Part shown: positions 51,446 to 60,505 of the stretch, piece after piece
Layout of the letters: every line of letters begins with the position of its first letter
How positions within the stretch are numbered: position 1 is the stretch's first letter
Assembly (NCBI RefSeq): GCF_036192275.1
Contig: NZ_CP108088.1
Coordinates: forward strand, 3,349,501 to 3,413,500
Source: Streptomyces sp. NBC_00250
GTDB lineage: Bacteria; Actinomycetota; Actinomycetes; Streptomycetales; Streptomycetaceae
DNA: 64,000 nucleotides
Reading direction: 5' to 3'
Notes under the pieces: generated by a model
What the model saw: the letters and a program-made list of their open reading frames with translations, nothing else
Told to the model about the DNA's origin: nothing
Database searches by the model: none
Program-made: the position numbers and the translations under genes

Positions 51446-52432
51446 CTACCTCAGCTTGGGGTCGAGGGCGTCGCGGACGGCGTCGCCGAGCATGATGAAC
51501 GAGAGCACGGTGATGGCGAGCGCGCCCGCGGGCCACAGCAGCATGTGCGGGGCGTTGCGGATGTACTGCGAGGCCGAGGAGATGTCGATGCCCCAGGAGA
51601 CGGTCGGCGGCTTGAGGCCCACCCCGAGGAAGGACAGGGTCGCCTCCAGCGAGATGTACGTGCCGAGGGCGATGGTCGCGACGACGATGACCGGCGCCAG
51701 GGCGTTCGGGGTGATGTGGCGCAACAGCATCCGGGAGTTGGAGGCGCCGAGCGCCCGTGCCGCCTGGACGTAGTCGTTCTGCTTGGCGGTGATGACCGAG
51801 CCTCGGGCGATACGGGAGAGTTGGGGCCAGCCGAGCAGCACCATGAAGCCGATCACGGGCCAGACGGTGGTGCTGGTGACGACGGAGAGCAGGACCAGGC
51901 CGCCGAGGATGACCGGAATCGCGAAGAAGACGTCGGTGACGCGGGAGAGCACGCCGTCCCAGGTGCCGCCGTAGAAGCCGGCCAGGCCGCCGAACAGGGA
52001 TCCGATGATCGTCACGCCGAGGGTGGCGAACACGCCGACCTGGACGGACGCCCTGGCGCCGTACACGGTGCGCGTGTAGACGTCACAGCCCTGCCCGTTG
52101 AAGCCGAACGGGTGGCCCGGCTGAGAGCCCTCCTGGGCCTTGGAGAGATCGCACTGGAGCGGGTCCCCACTGGCGATCAGCTGGGGCCAGATCGCGATGA
52201 TCACCAGGAAGAGGATGATCAGGCTGGAGATGATGAAGACGGGGTTGCGCCGCAGGTCGTGCCAGGCGTCGGACCACAGCGAGCGGGGTTTGCCGGCGGG
52301 GCCGGTGCCGAGCGGTCCGCCCGGAGTCTTCTCCAGCGACTCGGCCTCTTCCATGGCGAGGTCCGTGGGACCGCCCGCCCCGGTGTGGTCGATGGCGCGT
52401 CCGTCGTCGAACGGCTCAAACGGCTCAGGCAT
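51446..52432 (-). CDS. Oligopeptide ABC transporter permease (OppC/DppC type)
   Basis: A 328-residue inner-membrane permease. A 60-residue acidic cytoplasmic N-terminus precedes the first helix (VFIISSLIILFLVIIAIW), followed by the OppC-type domain with the EAA-like coupling loop (YVQAARALGASNSRMLLRHI) and a C-terminal LSFIMLGDAVRDALDPKLR. ATG 52432 overlaps the upstream permease stop by eight bases. It partners with the gene at 52425. Confidence 0.93.
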   Translation of the reverse strand: MPEPFEPFDDGRAIDHTGAGGPTDLAMEEAESLEKTPGGPLGTGPAGKPRSLWSDAWHDLRRNPVFIISSLIILFLVIIAIWPQLIASGDPLQCDLSKAQEGSQPGHPFGFNGQGCDVYTRTVYGARASVQVGVFATLGVTIIGSLFGGLAGFYGGTWDGVLSRVTDVFFAIPVILGGLVLLSVVTSTTVWPVIGFMVLLGWPQLSRIARGSVITAKQNDYVQAARALGASNSRMLLRHITPNALAPVIVVATIALGTYISLEATLSFLGVGLKPPTVSWGIDISSASQYIRNAPHMLLWPAGALAITVLSFIMLGDAVRDALDPKLR

Positions 52433-53348
52433 AGCGGATCCTCGGGTCAAGGATGGCGTACAAGAGGTCGACGAGGAGGTTGGCCAGCAGGAACACCAGG
52501 ACGAGGACGGTCACGAAGCCGACGACGGTCTGGGTGTTCTGGCGCACGATGCCCTGGTACAGCTGATAGCCGACGCCGTGGATGTTGAAGATCCGCTCGG
52601 TGGCGATGGCGCCGCCCATCAGCGCGCCGATGTCGGCGCCGATGAAGGTGACCACGGGGATGAGCGAGTTGCGCAGCAGGTGGCGGATGATGACCCGGCG
52701 GCGGGGCAGTCCCTTGGCGGTGGCGGTACGGACGTAGTCGGCGCGCTTGTTCTCCGCGATCGAGGTGCGGGTGAGCCGGGTGACGTACGCGAGGGAGACC
52801 GAGGCGAGGACGAAACCGGGGACGATCAGCTCGCTGAAGGGGGCCTCCGGCGAGACGGCGGGCTTGATCCACCCCCACTCCACGCCCAGCAGCAGCTGGA
52901 GCAGCAGACCCGTGACGAACGTCGGGATGGAGAGGACGACCAGCGTCAGCACCAGCACCGTGCTGTCGATCGGCCGCCCGCGCTTCAGTCCCGTGAGGAC
53001 GCCGAGGCTGATGCCGATGACGATCTCGAACAGGATGGCGACGATGGTGAGCCGGATGGTCACGGGGAAGGAGTTCGCCATCAGCTCGGTCACCGGCTGG
53101 CCGTTGAAGGCAGTGCCGAAGTCGCCGGTGAACAGGTTGCCCATGTAGATCAGGTACTGCTGCCACACGGGCTTGTCGAGGCCGAACTCCTTCTCCAGCT
53201 GGGCGGCGGTCGCGGGGTCGCAGGCCCGGTCGCCGCAGAGGCCGGCGACGGGGTCGCCCATCACGTTCACCATCAGGAAGATCAGCAGGGTGGCGCCGAT
53301 GAAGACCGGGATCATCTGCAACAGACGCCGGATCACATAACGTCCCAT
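52425..53348 (-). CDS. Oligopeptide ABC transporter permease (OppB/DppB type)
   Basis: A 307-residue permease with six membrane helices. It opens MGRYVIRRLLQMIPVFIGA and carries the coupling loop YVRTATAKGLPRRRVIIRHL and the C-terminal DLLYAILDPRIRYA. The periplasmic insert holds two Cys in GLCGDRACDPAT. The start is ATG 53348, seven bases after GGAG. A hairpin (53374-53420) separates it from the substrate-binding protein gene upstream. Confidence 0.94.
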   Translation of the reverse strand: MGRYVIRRLLQMIPVFIGATLLIFLMVNVMGDPVAGLCGDRACDPATAAQLEKEFGLDKPVWQQYLIYMGNLFTGDFGTAFNGQPVTELMANSFPVTIRLTIVAILFEIVIGISLGVLTGLKRGRPIDSTVLVLTLVVLSIPTFVTGLLLQLLLGVEWGWIKPAVSPEAPFSELIVPGFVLASVSLAYVTRLTRTSIAENKRADYVRTATAKGLPRRRVIIRHLLRNSLIPVVTFIGADIGALMGGAIATERIFNIHGVGYQLYQGIVRQNTQTVVGFVTVLVLVFLLANLLVDLLYAILDPRIRYA

Positions 53349-53373
53349 GAGGGGCTCCGGGGGGTGTGGGGAA

Positions 53374-53420
53374 GGCGTACGGCCCGGCTCGCGCGTGATC
53401 GCCAGGCCGGGCCGTACGCC
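53374..53420 (-). terminator. Intra-operon hairpin between binding protein and permease
   Basis: A 15-bp perfect stem (GGCGTACGGCCCGGC and complement) with a 17-base loop, 11 bases after the binding-protein stop. Such elements stabilise the upstream mRNA or partly terminate, so that more binding protein than permease is made. Confidence 0.7.
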
Positions 53421-53431
53421 GACGAGCTGCG

Positions 53432-55060
53432 TCAGTTGACCTTGATCTGGTCGTAGACGGGGACGCTGAAGGGGTTCAGGGTCACGTTGGAGACGCGCTC
53501 GGAGTAGCCGGCGCTGCCGTTCTGGTACCAGAGCGGGATGGCGCCCATGTCGTCGCGGAGGACGCCCTCGGCCTGCTGGAAGATCCCGACCGCCTTGGCG
53601 ATGTCGGACTCGGCGTTGGCCTGGTTGACGAGCTTGTCGAACTCCGGGTCGCTGTACTTTCCGTCGTTCGACGAGGCGTTGGTGTAGTAGAGCGGCTGCA
53701 GGAAGTTCTGGATGAGCGGGTAGTCCATCTGCCAGCCGGCCCGGAACGGGCCCTTCATCTTCTGCGTGCTGACCTGGCTGCGGAAGTCGGCGAAGGTGCC
53801 GACCGGGTTGCCGACGCAGGCCCGGTTGTTGCCGAGGGCGTTGTTGATGGAGTTGCAGACGGCGTCCACCCACTCCTTGTGGGAGCCGGTGTCGGCGTTG
53901 TACGAGATCGTCATCGTGCCGCCGGGGATGCCGCCGCCCTCGGCGACGAGCTTCTTCGCCTCGGCCGCGTCGAACTTGCAGAAGTCGCCGCAGACGTCCT
54001 TGAAGCCGCCGTCCTCGCCGAGCACCGGGGAGGTCCAGTCGACGGCCGGCGTGCGGGTCTTCTGGAAGATCGTCTCGGTGATCTGGTTGCGGTCGATGGC
54101 CATGGAGAGGCCCTGGCGGAGCTTCTCCTGTCCAGGCTTGTTCCAGGCCGGGTCGTAGAACGGGAAGGACAGGGTCTGGATGATGCCGGCGGGGACGTTG
54201 ATGTACCGGTCGCCGAGGTCGGCCTCGACGTTCTTGAGCTGGGAGGCGGGGACGTCGTCGACGAGGTCGAGGTTCCCGGCCGTCAGGTCGGTGTAGGCGG
54301 TGTTGTTGTCGGTGTAGACCTTGAGGGTGATGCCGCCGTTCTGGGCCTTGTCGGCGCCGGGGTAGCCGTCCCAGCGCTTCAGGGCCATCTGGGAGCCCTT
54401 GGAGTACGAGTCGACGGTGTACGGCCCGTTGCCGATCGGCTTCGACAGCCAGGCCGCGCGGTCGTCGAAGAAGGCCTGGGGCAGCGGTGAGAAGGCCGCG
54501 TAGCCGAGGGTGATGGGCCAGGTGGAGAACTTCTGGGTGAGCTTGACCGTGAAGGTCTGGGGGCCGGTGACCTTGAGGCCGGACATGGACGTGGCGGACG
54601 GCTCGCCCTTCTCGGGGTGGACCTTGTCGTAGCCCTCGATCTGGCCGAAGAAGTAGGCGTTCTTCTGGTTGTTCTTCAGATCGGCGCCGTAGTTCCACGC
54701 GTCGACGAAGGACTTGGCGGTCACCTTCTCGCCGTTGGAGAATGTCCAGCCGTCCTTGACCGTGATGGTGAAGTTGATCGAGTCGGTCGTCTCGATCTTC
54801 TCGGCGAGCATGTCCTTCGCCTCGCCGGTCTTCGGGTCGTACTGCTTGAGCCCCCGGAAGATCATGGAGAGGACCTTGCCGCCCTGGACCTCGTTGGTGT
54901 TGGCGGGCTCCAGCGGGTTCTGCGGGTCGCCCCACGAGGAACTCACGATGCCGTCGGCCCCTCCGCCACCACCGCTGTCGTCGCCGCCGCCACAAGCGGT
55001 CGCCGCGAGGGCGACGGCTGTGGCCAGAGCGGCCCACTTGGCGTGCGTGGCTCCGCGCAT
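53432..55060 (-). CDS. Oligopeptide-binding lipoprotein (SBP_bac_5)
   Basis: A 542-residue family-5 extracellular solute-binding protein. The signal peptide has a lipobox in LAATACGGGDDS, followed by a Gly/Asp spacer. The body carries the expected segments (KDGWTFSNGEKVTAKSFVDA, YDPKTGEAKDMLAEKI) and pairs of Cys (DVCGDFCKF). It delivers peptides to the two permeases downstream. Start ATG 55060 with GGGAGG upstream is chosen over an in-frame start 14 codons earlier. An inverted repeat lies 20 bases upstream. Confidence 0.93.
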   Translation of the reverse strand: MRGATHAKWAALATAVALAATACGGGDDSGGGGGADGIVSSSWGDPQNPLEPANTNEVQGGKVLSMIFRGLKQYDPKTGEAKDMLAEKIETTDSINFTITVKDGWTFSNGEKVTAKSFVDAWNYGADLKNNQKNAYFFGQIEGYDKVHPEKGEPSATSMSGLKVTGPQTFTVKLTQKFSTWPITLGYAAFSPLPQAFFDDRAAWLSKPIGNGPYTVDSYSKGSQMALKRWDGYPGADKAQNGGITLKVYTDNNTAYTDLTAGNLDLVDDVPASQLKNVEADLGDRYINVPAGIIQTLSFPFYDPAWNKPGQEKLRQGLSMAIDRNQITETIFQKTRTPAVDWTSPVLGEDGGFKDVCGDFCKFDAAEAKKLVAEGGGIPGGTMTISYNADTGSHKEWVDAVCNSINNALGNNRACVGNPVGTFADFRSQVSTQKMKGPFRAGWQMDYPLIQNFLQPLYYTNASSNDGKYSDPEFDKLVNQANAESDIAKAVGIFQQAEGVLRDDMGAIPLWYQNGSAGYSERVSNVTLNPFSVPVYDQIKVN

Positions 55061-55080
55061 GGAGTGCCTCCCATATGTCC

Positions 55081-55095
55081 CTAAGTGTGACTTAG
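55081..55095. promoter_or_regulatory. Palindrome upstream of the oligopeptide-binding gene
   Basis: CTAAGT and ACTTAG (minus strand) around three bases, 20 bases before the start codon and just upstream of the ribosome site. The AT-rich stretch CATATTGAG behind it may hold the -10. It fits an operator. Confidence 0.45.
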
Positions 55096-55227
55096 AGCTC
55101 AATATGACCCGAAATCAGAAGGCATGCATGTTGTCGGCGCCCATCGGTGCGACGGCGGCGGCGAACGGCGACGGCCGGCCGTGGCGTGCTCCGCCTCGGC
55201 CGGCCGTCGCTGTTTCAGCGCGGGGGA

Positions 55228-55722
55228 CTACCACCAGCCCGTGCAGGCGGTGGAACCGTCGGTCGTGTCGTACACACAGGCACGCGCGATGAGGGCGGAG
55301 TCGTAGTAGACGCCCGTCCAGGTCGAGTACGTGTTGGTCGCGACGTTCCCGGACCATCCCTCGGTGCCGCCCGCCTTCGACCCCATGTTGTAGCTGCACT
55401 GCGAACGGTCCGCGGTGCAGCGGTCGACGGAGATGCGGACGAGGTGCGCGTCGCTGCCCCCGGAGTACTTCATCCGGCCCCAGACGTACACCTTGCCGTT
55501 GTAGGTGCCCGAGCGCAGCTCGACCGAGACACCGCTGCCGTTGCTCGCCGGGCCCAGGCGGGTCACCGCCGTACCGTTCCAGGCCAGGTTGTCGGGGTTG
55601 ACGCCGTCGCAGCCGTAGTCGTAGCAGACAGCGGCGAAGGCCGCTCCGGGTGCCGCGATCAGCGACATCAGTGCGGTGCACATGATGGCGACGACCATGC
55701 CGATTCTTGCTTTGATGCTCAC
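55228..55722 (-). CDS. Small secreted protein, DUF2690-like
   Basis: A 164-residue exported protein. The signal peptide ends near AAFAAVCYD. The mature chain has Cys pairs (VCYDYGCDG, RCTADRSQCSY, ACVYDTT, TACTGW) and a strand-rich VSVELRSGTYNGKVYVWGRM, resembling DUF2690, a family of small secreted disulfide-bonded proteins. That match is by pattern only. It lies on the same strand as, and downstream of, the large exoenzyme, with a terminator between them. Confidence 0.75.
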   Translation of the reverse strand: MSIKARIGMVVAIMCTALMSLIAAPGAAFAAVCYDYGCDGVNPDNLAWNGTAVTRLGPASNGSGVSVELRSGTYNGKVYVWGRMKYSGGSDAHLVRISVDRCTADRSQCSYNMGSKAGGTEGWSGNVATNTYSTWTGVYYDSALIARACVYDTTDGSTACTGWW

Positions 55723-55813
55723 GATGACCTCTCCTCGTACGACGTCCGGACGTCCGGGACGGGGGCAGACGCTAGGGACCGGCCCGATCCGTGGACAAGG
55801 CCGATCCCGTCGC

Positions 55814-55853
55814 GGGCCGTCCCGTACGCACCCTGGGACGTACGGGACGGCCC
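55814..55853 (-). terminator. Terminator of the large exoenzyme gene
   Basis: A 15-bp perfect stem (GGGCCGTCCCGTACG and complement) with a ten-base loop, 17 bases beyond the stop. Confidence 0.82.
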
Positions 55854-55869
55854 TTGCCCCCGGACCGGG

Positions 55870-58800
55870 TCAGCTGACGCCGGCGATGCGCTCGTTGATG
55901 AGCCGGGCGAATTCGGTGTGGCCCGCGGCCTTGGGGTGGAAGCTGCCGGCGCCCGGTATCTCCTTGTCGTCTCCGGAGCTGCCGGACTGCGACCAGGCGA
56001 CGGCCGCGTTGGTCCACTCGGTACCGCTGAGCGAGCAGACCCAGTGGTTCCGCCAGGACGGGGTCGGGTCGACGAAGGAGATGTCGACCCCCTCGACCGC
56101 CACCGCGTGGACGGCCCCGCGGATCGAGTCCGTGAGGTCGGTGCCCAGACGGTTCATGAACTTCTGGTTGGAGACGCCGATGCCCGCGCACCCCTGCAAC
56201 GGCTCGTCGTCGAAGAGCTGCGGATAGCCGAGGACGACGATCCGGGCCTGGGGTGCCCTGGCGTGGATGGCCCGGTAGACGGCCTTGAGGTGCGGCGGGA
56301 GCATCTCCTTGATGACCTTGGGCTCGTAGGTGACGAGCGGTTCGGGGTCGACGGCGCCGTTCAGCCGGGTGAGCTTGTACGCGGGGCCCTCGCAGTCGTT
56401 CACCGTCATCAGGCAGCCGCGCAGGACATCGGTGAACCGTGAGTCGTTGCCGCCGATGGAGATCGTGACCAGGGTGGTGTCCTGGTCGATCCAGCCCTGG
56501 TCGACCTGCGGCACCTCGCCGAAGTGGTGGTCGGCGGTGCCCCAGTCGGTGTGCCGGGCGAGGTCGGCGGCGGTCGGCGGGGCGCTGACGGCCTCGTCGG
56601 CGACGCTGGTGGTGATGGAGCCCGAGCAGGCGATGAAGGCGAAGTTCGTCGTCCCCGCTCCGGCCCTGGACTCCTGCTCGACGGTCTGGGTGTGTCCGGG
56701 CTGCTTGATCAGCCGGGAGTAGGCGCCGCTCGTGGAGCGGTGGCAGGCGTCCTTGGCTCCGTTGTTGTTCCAGTCGCTGTTGCCGTCGTACTTCTCGACG
56801 CCCTCACCGGCCGAGTACGAGTCGCCGAGCGCGACGTACGACATCTGCGGCTTGGTGGTCGGGATGAACTGGACCGCGTCGAAGGCGACGTTCTCGCCCT
56901 GGCCGTCGAGGGTGACGTTGCTGAGCCGGACGCTTGCCTGGCCGTCGAGCGGGAAGGCGCCGAGGTCGACCCAGGTGTGGGCCTTCCAGCCCTGGCTGAC
57001 GACCCGGTGTCGGGTCTGGCCGTTGCCGAGGTCGATCACGTAGTCGGCCTGGCGGTTCCAGGCGCCGTGGTCGGGGATGTGCACCTTGATGCGGGTCCAG
57101 CCGTGCATCGCGTCGGTCGGCTTCCAGGTGCCGGTGACGCGGAAGTCCTCCTTCGTGGTGCCGTGGGCGAACCAGAAGTGGCCCGCGTATCCGCCGCCGA
57201 TCTGGTGGAAGTCGACCTTCGAGCGGTAGGTGCCCTTCGCGTCGGGGGCGAAGTCCAGGCTGAAGGTGCCGCCTTGGGCGGGTTGCGGACAGTTCGGGCG
57301 GGCCGACGGCTGGCCCTGGACGTCGTCGACGACCACCGTGCCCGGGGGCAGTGTGCCGTAGGTGCAGGCGGGCGGATAGGCGGTGCCGTCGGGCTCCTCG
57401 GCGAGGACGCCGTCGAAGCGCATCCCCTCGTTGCCGCAGCTGTAGGAGCAGTCCTTCTTCCAGGTGACCGGCTGGTTCCACCAGCACTTGAAGTCCCAGA
57501 CGCCGTCGGCGTCCTGGTGGCGGCAGGGCCCGTACTGGTCGTTCGTGCCCTGGTCGAGCGGGATCTTGGTGGGGTCGCACCAGTTCCGCTCGTCGCAGAA
57601 GGTGGCCACCGGCGGCTTGACCGCCTCACGGGCGGCGGTGGTGTTCCACCAGGCCTGCCGGTAGGCGGCGACCATCTTCCCCGGGGACTCCAGGAGGGAC
57701 GGCGGGCTGGCGGCGAAGCCGAGGACCTTCTCGGGGTACGGCCAGTCCTGCGGGTGCGCGGCGTCCATGGCCGTGTCCAGCATGAACGGCCTGCGGTCGC
57801 TGGGGTATTCGGGGTTGGCGGGGTTGTTGGTCCAGCCGACGCCCCAGGGCTCGCAGCAGCCCTTGTTCCCGTAGAAGCCGGAGTTGTAGCTCCAGATCGC
57901 GAAGTACCAGTTCTCCAGCTTCGACGGATCGGCGTTGTTGACTTTCAGGCCGGCCCGGTAGGTCTCGTTCCACTTCTCCTGGAGCTTCTGCAGACCCGCG
58001 GAGATGTTGGCGGTGTAGTCGAGCGCGACGGCCCGCTGCGTGTCGTACGGCAGGAGCACCTCGCCGGGCTTGGCGTGTCCGGCCCGCCGCATGCCGTCGG
58101 TCATCTGGGTGACGCCGTAGCCGCAGTCCGCCTCGTCCCAGTGGATGTCCCAGTCGTCGCGGTCCTCACGGTTGTAGAGGCGGCGGCCGTAGTAGTTCCC
58201 GATCAGCGGGTTGGAGGTGACACCGGGCACCGCGACGCGCGAGGCCTGCCACATGTTCGACTCCTGGGCGGTGATGCCCAGCATCACCTGCGCCGGGACC
58301 CGGCCGCCGCCCTCCAGGGCCAGCGGCGGGAAGAGGGACTGCGGCTGGTACGCCGGCATCCCCTGGTTCTTCCAGTTCGCGGGCCGCGAGACGTACTTGT
58401 TCAGGCTGCCGAGGACCGCGTGGTCCACGGCCCACTCCACCTGGCGCGGCTTGGGCTGCACGGCCTGGTTGCGCGGGTCGTTGCGGGGCACCGAGCAGAA
58501 GCGCTCGTCCTCGACCGTGGCGCTCGGGGAGCCTTCGGCCGCTTCTGCCGCTGTGGCGGTGGGGGCCCCGGACTTCGCCGAGGTCCGGGACTTCGCGGGC
58601 GCGGCCGACGCGTTGCCCAGCGAGGGTGAGAGGGCGCGGCCCTGCTCCCCGTTCCGGCCGGGGTCGGCTTCCGGTTCGACGGTGAAGGAGGCCGTCTTCC
58701 CCGTCTCGCGGACGAGGAGGTCGACGGCGACGGCACGGCCGCCGTCCGGGGCGGGGGCGACCGCCCGGGAGTCCTTGCCGTCGGCCCAGGCGGAGCGGGT

Positions 58801-59859
58801 CACCACGGCACCGCCGAGGGTGGACACCTGTGCGTCCTTGGGCGTCCCGGCGAGCCGCTGCACGGCGGCGGGCAGCTTCGCGGGTGCCGTCGCCGTCTCG
58901 CCGGTGATGAAGGCACGGCCGTGGGCGCCCCGGGCCAGGCCGAGCTCGCCCCAGGGGCCGGAGGCCAGCGTGAGCGTGTTCTTCGCGCCGGGGGCGACGC
59001 GGGAGATCTTCGCCTTGCCGTCCTTGGCCTTGTCCATGAAGACGAGGCCGCCGTCCGCGTCCTGCGCGAGGCGCAGCGGGATCCCGCCCGTCCGGGCGAG
59101 GGTGGTCCTGCTGCCGTCGGTGCCGATGCCGACCACGCGGCCGCTGTCGGCGGCCGCGTAGGAGCCGTCCTTCATCGGGATCGCGGAGGTGAGCTGGCCC
59201 GCGACCTCGGTGCGTCCGCCGAGCCGTCCGGTGACGGCGTCCAGGCGTACGAGCCGGGTCTTGCCCTTGTCCTGGGAGCCGCCCTGGGTCAGCGCCGCGG
59301 TCTCGCCGAGGCCGCAGCCGGGGTTGTAGTACGCGAGGGAGGTCTGGAGCGGGAGCTTGCGTATCGCGCCGGTGTCGAGGTCGACGACGGCGGTGAAGCC
59401 GCCCCGGTCGAACAGCTCGCCCTTGTTGGTGAAGGTGCGCGGGGCGTAGACGACGACGGCCCGCTTGCCGGACTCGGTGACGCAGGCGTTGCCGATCCAC
59501 ATGTCCGCGTCGAAACCGGGCTCGATGAGGGTCGCGGCGGTGCGCCAGCCGAAGCCGGCGCCCTCGTCGGCGACCAGGACGTGAAAGCCCTCCGCGTCGC
59601 CCGAGGTCGTCCAGGCCCGGTCCTTGGAGGTCTCCCATCCGTCGCCGAGGACGCGGTCGCGGTCCGCGCCGGGGACGTACGAGCGGTCGCGGCCGGGGCC
59701 GGGCTCGGTCTGTTCCGCCGACGGGGCCTGGGTGTTCGGGGGCGCGGGCGGGGATGTCGCCGCGACCGACACCCCTTCGCTCGCGCCGGTGCACAGGGTC
59801 AGGGCGGCGAGGGCGGCGAGGGCCCCCCGTCTGCCCCGACCTCTATTTGGTGTGCGCAT
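55870..59859 (-). CDS. 1329-residue secreted multidomain SGNH hydrolase
   Basis: A very long exported protein: signal peptide (about 1-33), a propeller-like region (about 60-410), an Ala/Ser/Thr linker, a lysozyme/transglycosylase-like domain (about 480-720, Glu533 in GITAQESNMW), a Cys-rich link, a golvesin-like beta domain (about 840-998), then a C-terminal SGNH esterase domain (about 1003-1329). The esterase shows GDSYSAGEG (Ser1014), GGND (Asn1138) and SFHP (His1308); no Asp precedes the His, as in Ser-His dyad Streptomyces esterases. It may act on wall glycans and acyl esters together. ATG 59859 has AAGGAAGGG upstream; the longer open frame to 60699 is spurious. Confidence 0.88.
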   Translation of the reverse strand: MRTPNRGRGRRGALAALAALTLCTGASEGVSVAATSPPAPPNTQAPSAEQTEPGPGRDRSYVPGADRDRVLGDGWETSKDRAWTTSGDAEGFHVLVADEGAGFGWRTAATLIEPGFDADMWIGNACVTESGKRAVVVYAPRTFTNKGELFDRGGFTAVVDLDTGAIRKLPLQTSLAYYNPGCGLGETAALTQGGSQDKGKTRLVRLDAVTGRLGGRTEVAGQLTSAIPMKDGSYAAADSGRVVGIGTDGSRTTLARTGGIPLRLAQDADGGLVFMDKAKDGKAKISRVAPGAKNTLTLASGPWGELGLARGAHGRAFITGETATAPAKLPAAVQRLAGTPKDAQVSTLGGAVVTRSAWADGKDSRAVAPAPDGGRAVAVDLLVRETGKTASFTVEPEADPGRNGEQGRALSPSLGNASAAPAKSRTSAKSGAPTATAAEAAEGSPSATVEDERFCSVPRNDPRNQAVQPKPRQVEWAVDHAVLGSLNKYVSRPANWKNQGMPAYQPQSLFPPLALEGGGRVPAQVMLGITAQESNMWQASRVAVPGVTSNPLIGNYYGRRLYNREDRDDWDIHWDEADCGYGVTQMTDGMRRAGHAKPGEVLLPYDTQRAVALDYTANISAGLQKLQEKWNETYRAGLKVNNADPSKLENWYFAIWSYNSGFYGNKGCCEPWGVGWTNNPANPEYPSDRRPFMLDTAMDAAHPQDWPYPEKVLGFAASPPSLLESPGKMVAAYRQAWWNTTAAREAVKPPVATFCDERNWCDPTKIPLDQGTNDQYGPCRHQDADGVWDFKCWWNQPVTWKKDCSYSCGNEGMRFDGVLAEEPDGTAYPPACTYGTLPPGTVVVDDVQGQPSARPNCPQPAQGGTFSLDFAPDAKGTYRSKVDFHQIGGGYAGHFWFAHGTTKEDFRVTGTWKPTDAMHGWTRIKVHIPDHGAWNRQADYVIDLGNGQTRHRVVSQGWKAHTWVDLGAFPLDGQASVRLSNVTLDGQGENVAFDAVQFIPTTKPQMSYVALGDSYSAGEGVEKYDGNSDWNNNGAKDACHRSTSGAYSRLIKQPGHTQTVEQESRAGAGTTNFAFIACSGSITTSVADEAVSAPPTAADLARHTDWGTADHHFGEVPQVDQGWIDQDTTLVTISIGGNDSRFTDVLRGCLMTVNDCEGPAYKLTRLNGAVDPEPLVTYEPKVIKEMLPPHLKAVYRAIHARAPQARIVVLGYPQLFDDEPLQGCAGIGVSNQKFMNRLGTDLTDSIRGAVHAVAVEGVDISFVDPTPSWRNHWVCSLSGTEWTNAAVAWSQSGSSGDDKEIPGAGSFHPKAAGHTEFARLINERIAGVS

Positions 59860-60051
59860 GACATCCCTTCCTTGAGGGACCACCCCTCGCCAGCACGCTA
59901 CGAGCAGCCACCCGCGTCCCACCACGGCCTGACGTCCCAGGGACGAATGGGACACCCCAACAGCCTTCCGCAGTCCTAGAGTTCGAACCGCCGACGAGCG
60001 TGAACCCGCCGATCGGCACCCCTCGCCCCTCCACGAAAGGCTCCTGCCGCC

Positions 60052-60432
60052 ATGCTCAAGACGCTTGTCTCCCGCACCGGTGTACTCGTCGCCGCGACGG
60101 CCCTGGCCGCGCTCGCCCTGCCCGGATCGGCCCAGGCCGCCAAGGGCGCCTCGTACGTCGGCTACGGCCAGACGAACAACTGGACCGCCGTGTGGTGCGT
60201 CCAGAAGAACATCAACTCGGCCATCATGTGGTACGGCCTCGACTACGAACTGCTCACCGCGGACGGCTCGTTCGGCCCCAAGACCGACCAGGCCGTCCGG
60301 TACATGCAGAACGCCTGGCTGGGTGCCGGCGAGGTCGACGGCATCGTCGGCCCCAAGACCGGCGACATGATCCTGGAAGCGGGCAAGGCCTACCTCGACA
60401 CCTGCAACCGGTACATCCCCACGACCTACTGA
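60052..60432 (+). CDS. Secreted peptidoglycan-binding-domain protein
   Basis: A 126-residue exported protein: signal peptide with cleavage near AQAAKG, then one PG_binding_1-like three-helix domain (WCVQKNINSAIMWYG, LTADGSFGPKTDQAVRYMQN, DGIVGPKTGDMIL). The two Cys (WCVQ and DTCNRY) probably form a disulfide. It should bind cell-wall peptidoglycan. ATG 60052 has GAAAGG upstream. It is divergent from the large exoenzyme, sharing a 192-base promoter region, and ends in a strong terminator. Confidence 0.85.
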   Translation: MLKTLVSRTGVLVAATALAALALPGSAQAAKGASYVGYGQTNNWTAVWCVQKNINSAIMWYGLDYELLTADGSFGPKTDQAVRYMQNAWLGAGEVDGIVGPKTGDMILEAGKAYLDTCNRYIPTTY

Positions 60433-60446
60433 CGGCCACCGCACGA

Positions 60447-60485
60447 CGAGGGCGCCCCGGTCCGTAGTGGACCGGGGCGCCCTCG
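60447..60485. terminator. Bidirectional terminator at the end of the second permease operon
   Basis: A 17-bp perfect stem (CGAGGGCGCCCCGGTCC and complement) with a five-base loop, between the convergent PG-binding and ATPase genes. Confidence 0.9.
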
Positions 60486-60505
60486 CGCGTGGTGAACTCG
60501 GTGCG

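Noticed and set aside
52425..55037. An open frame running from the permease through the binding-protein gene as one 870-codon reading frame
   Set aside because: The binding protein is read in another frame with signal peptide and lipobox. The permease has its own ATG at 53348 and ribosome site. The upstream part is Arg-rich shadow sequence.
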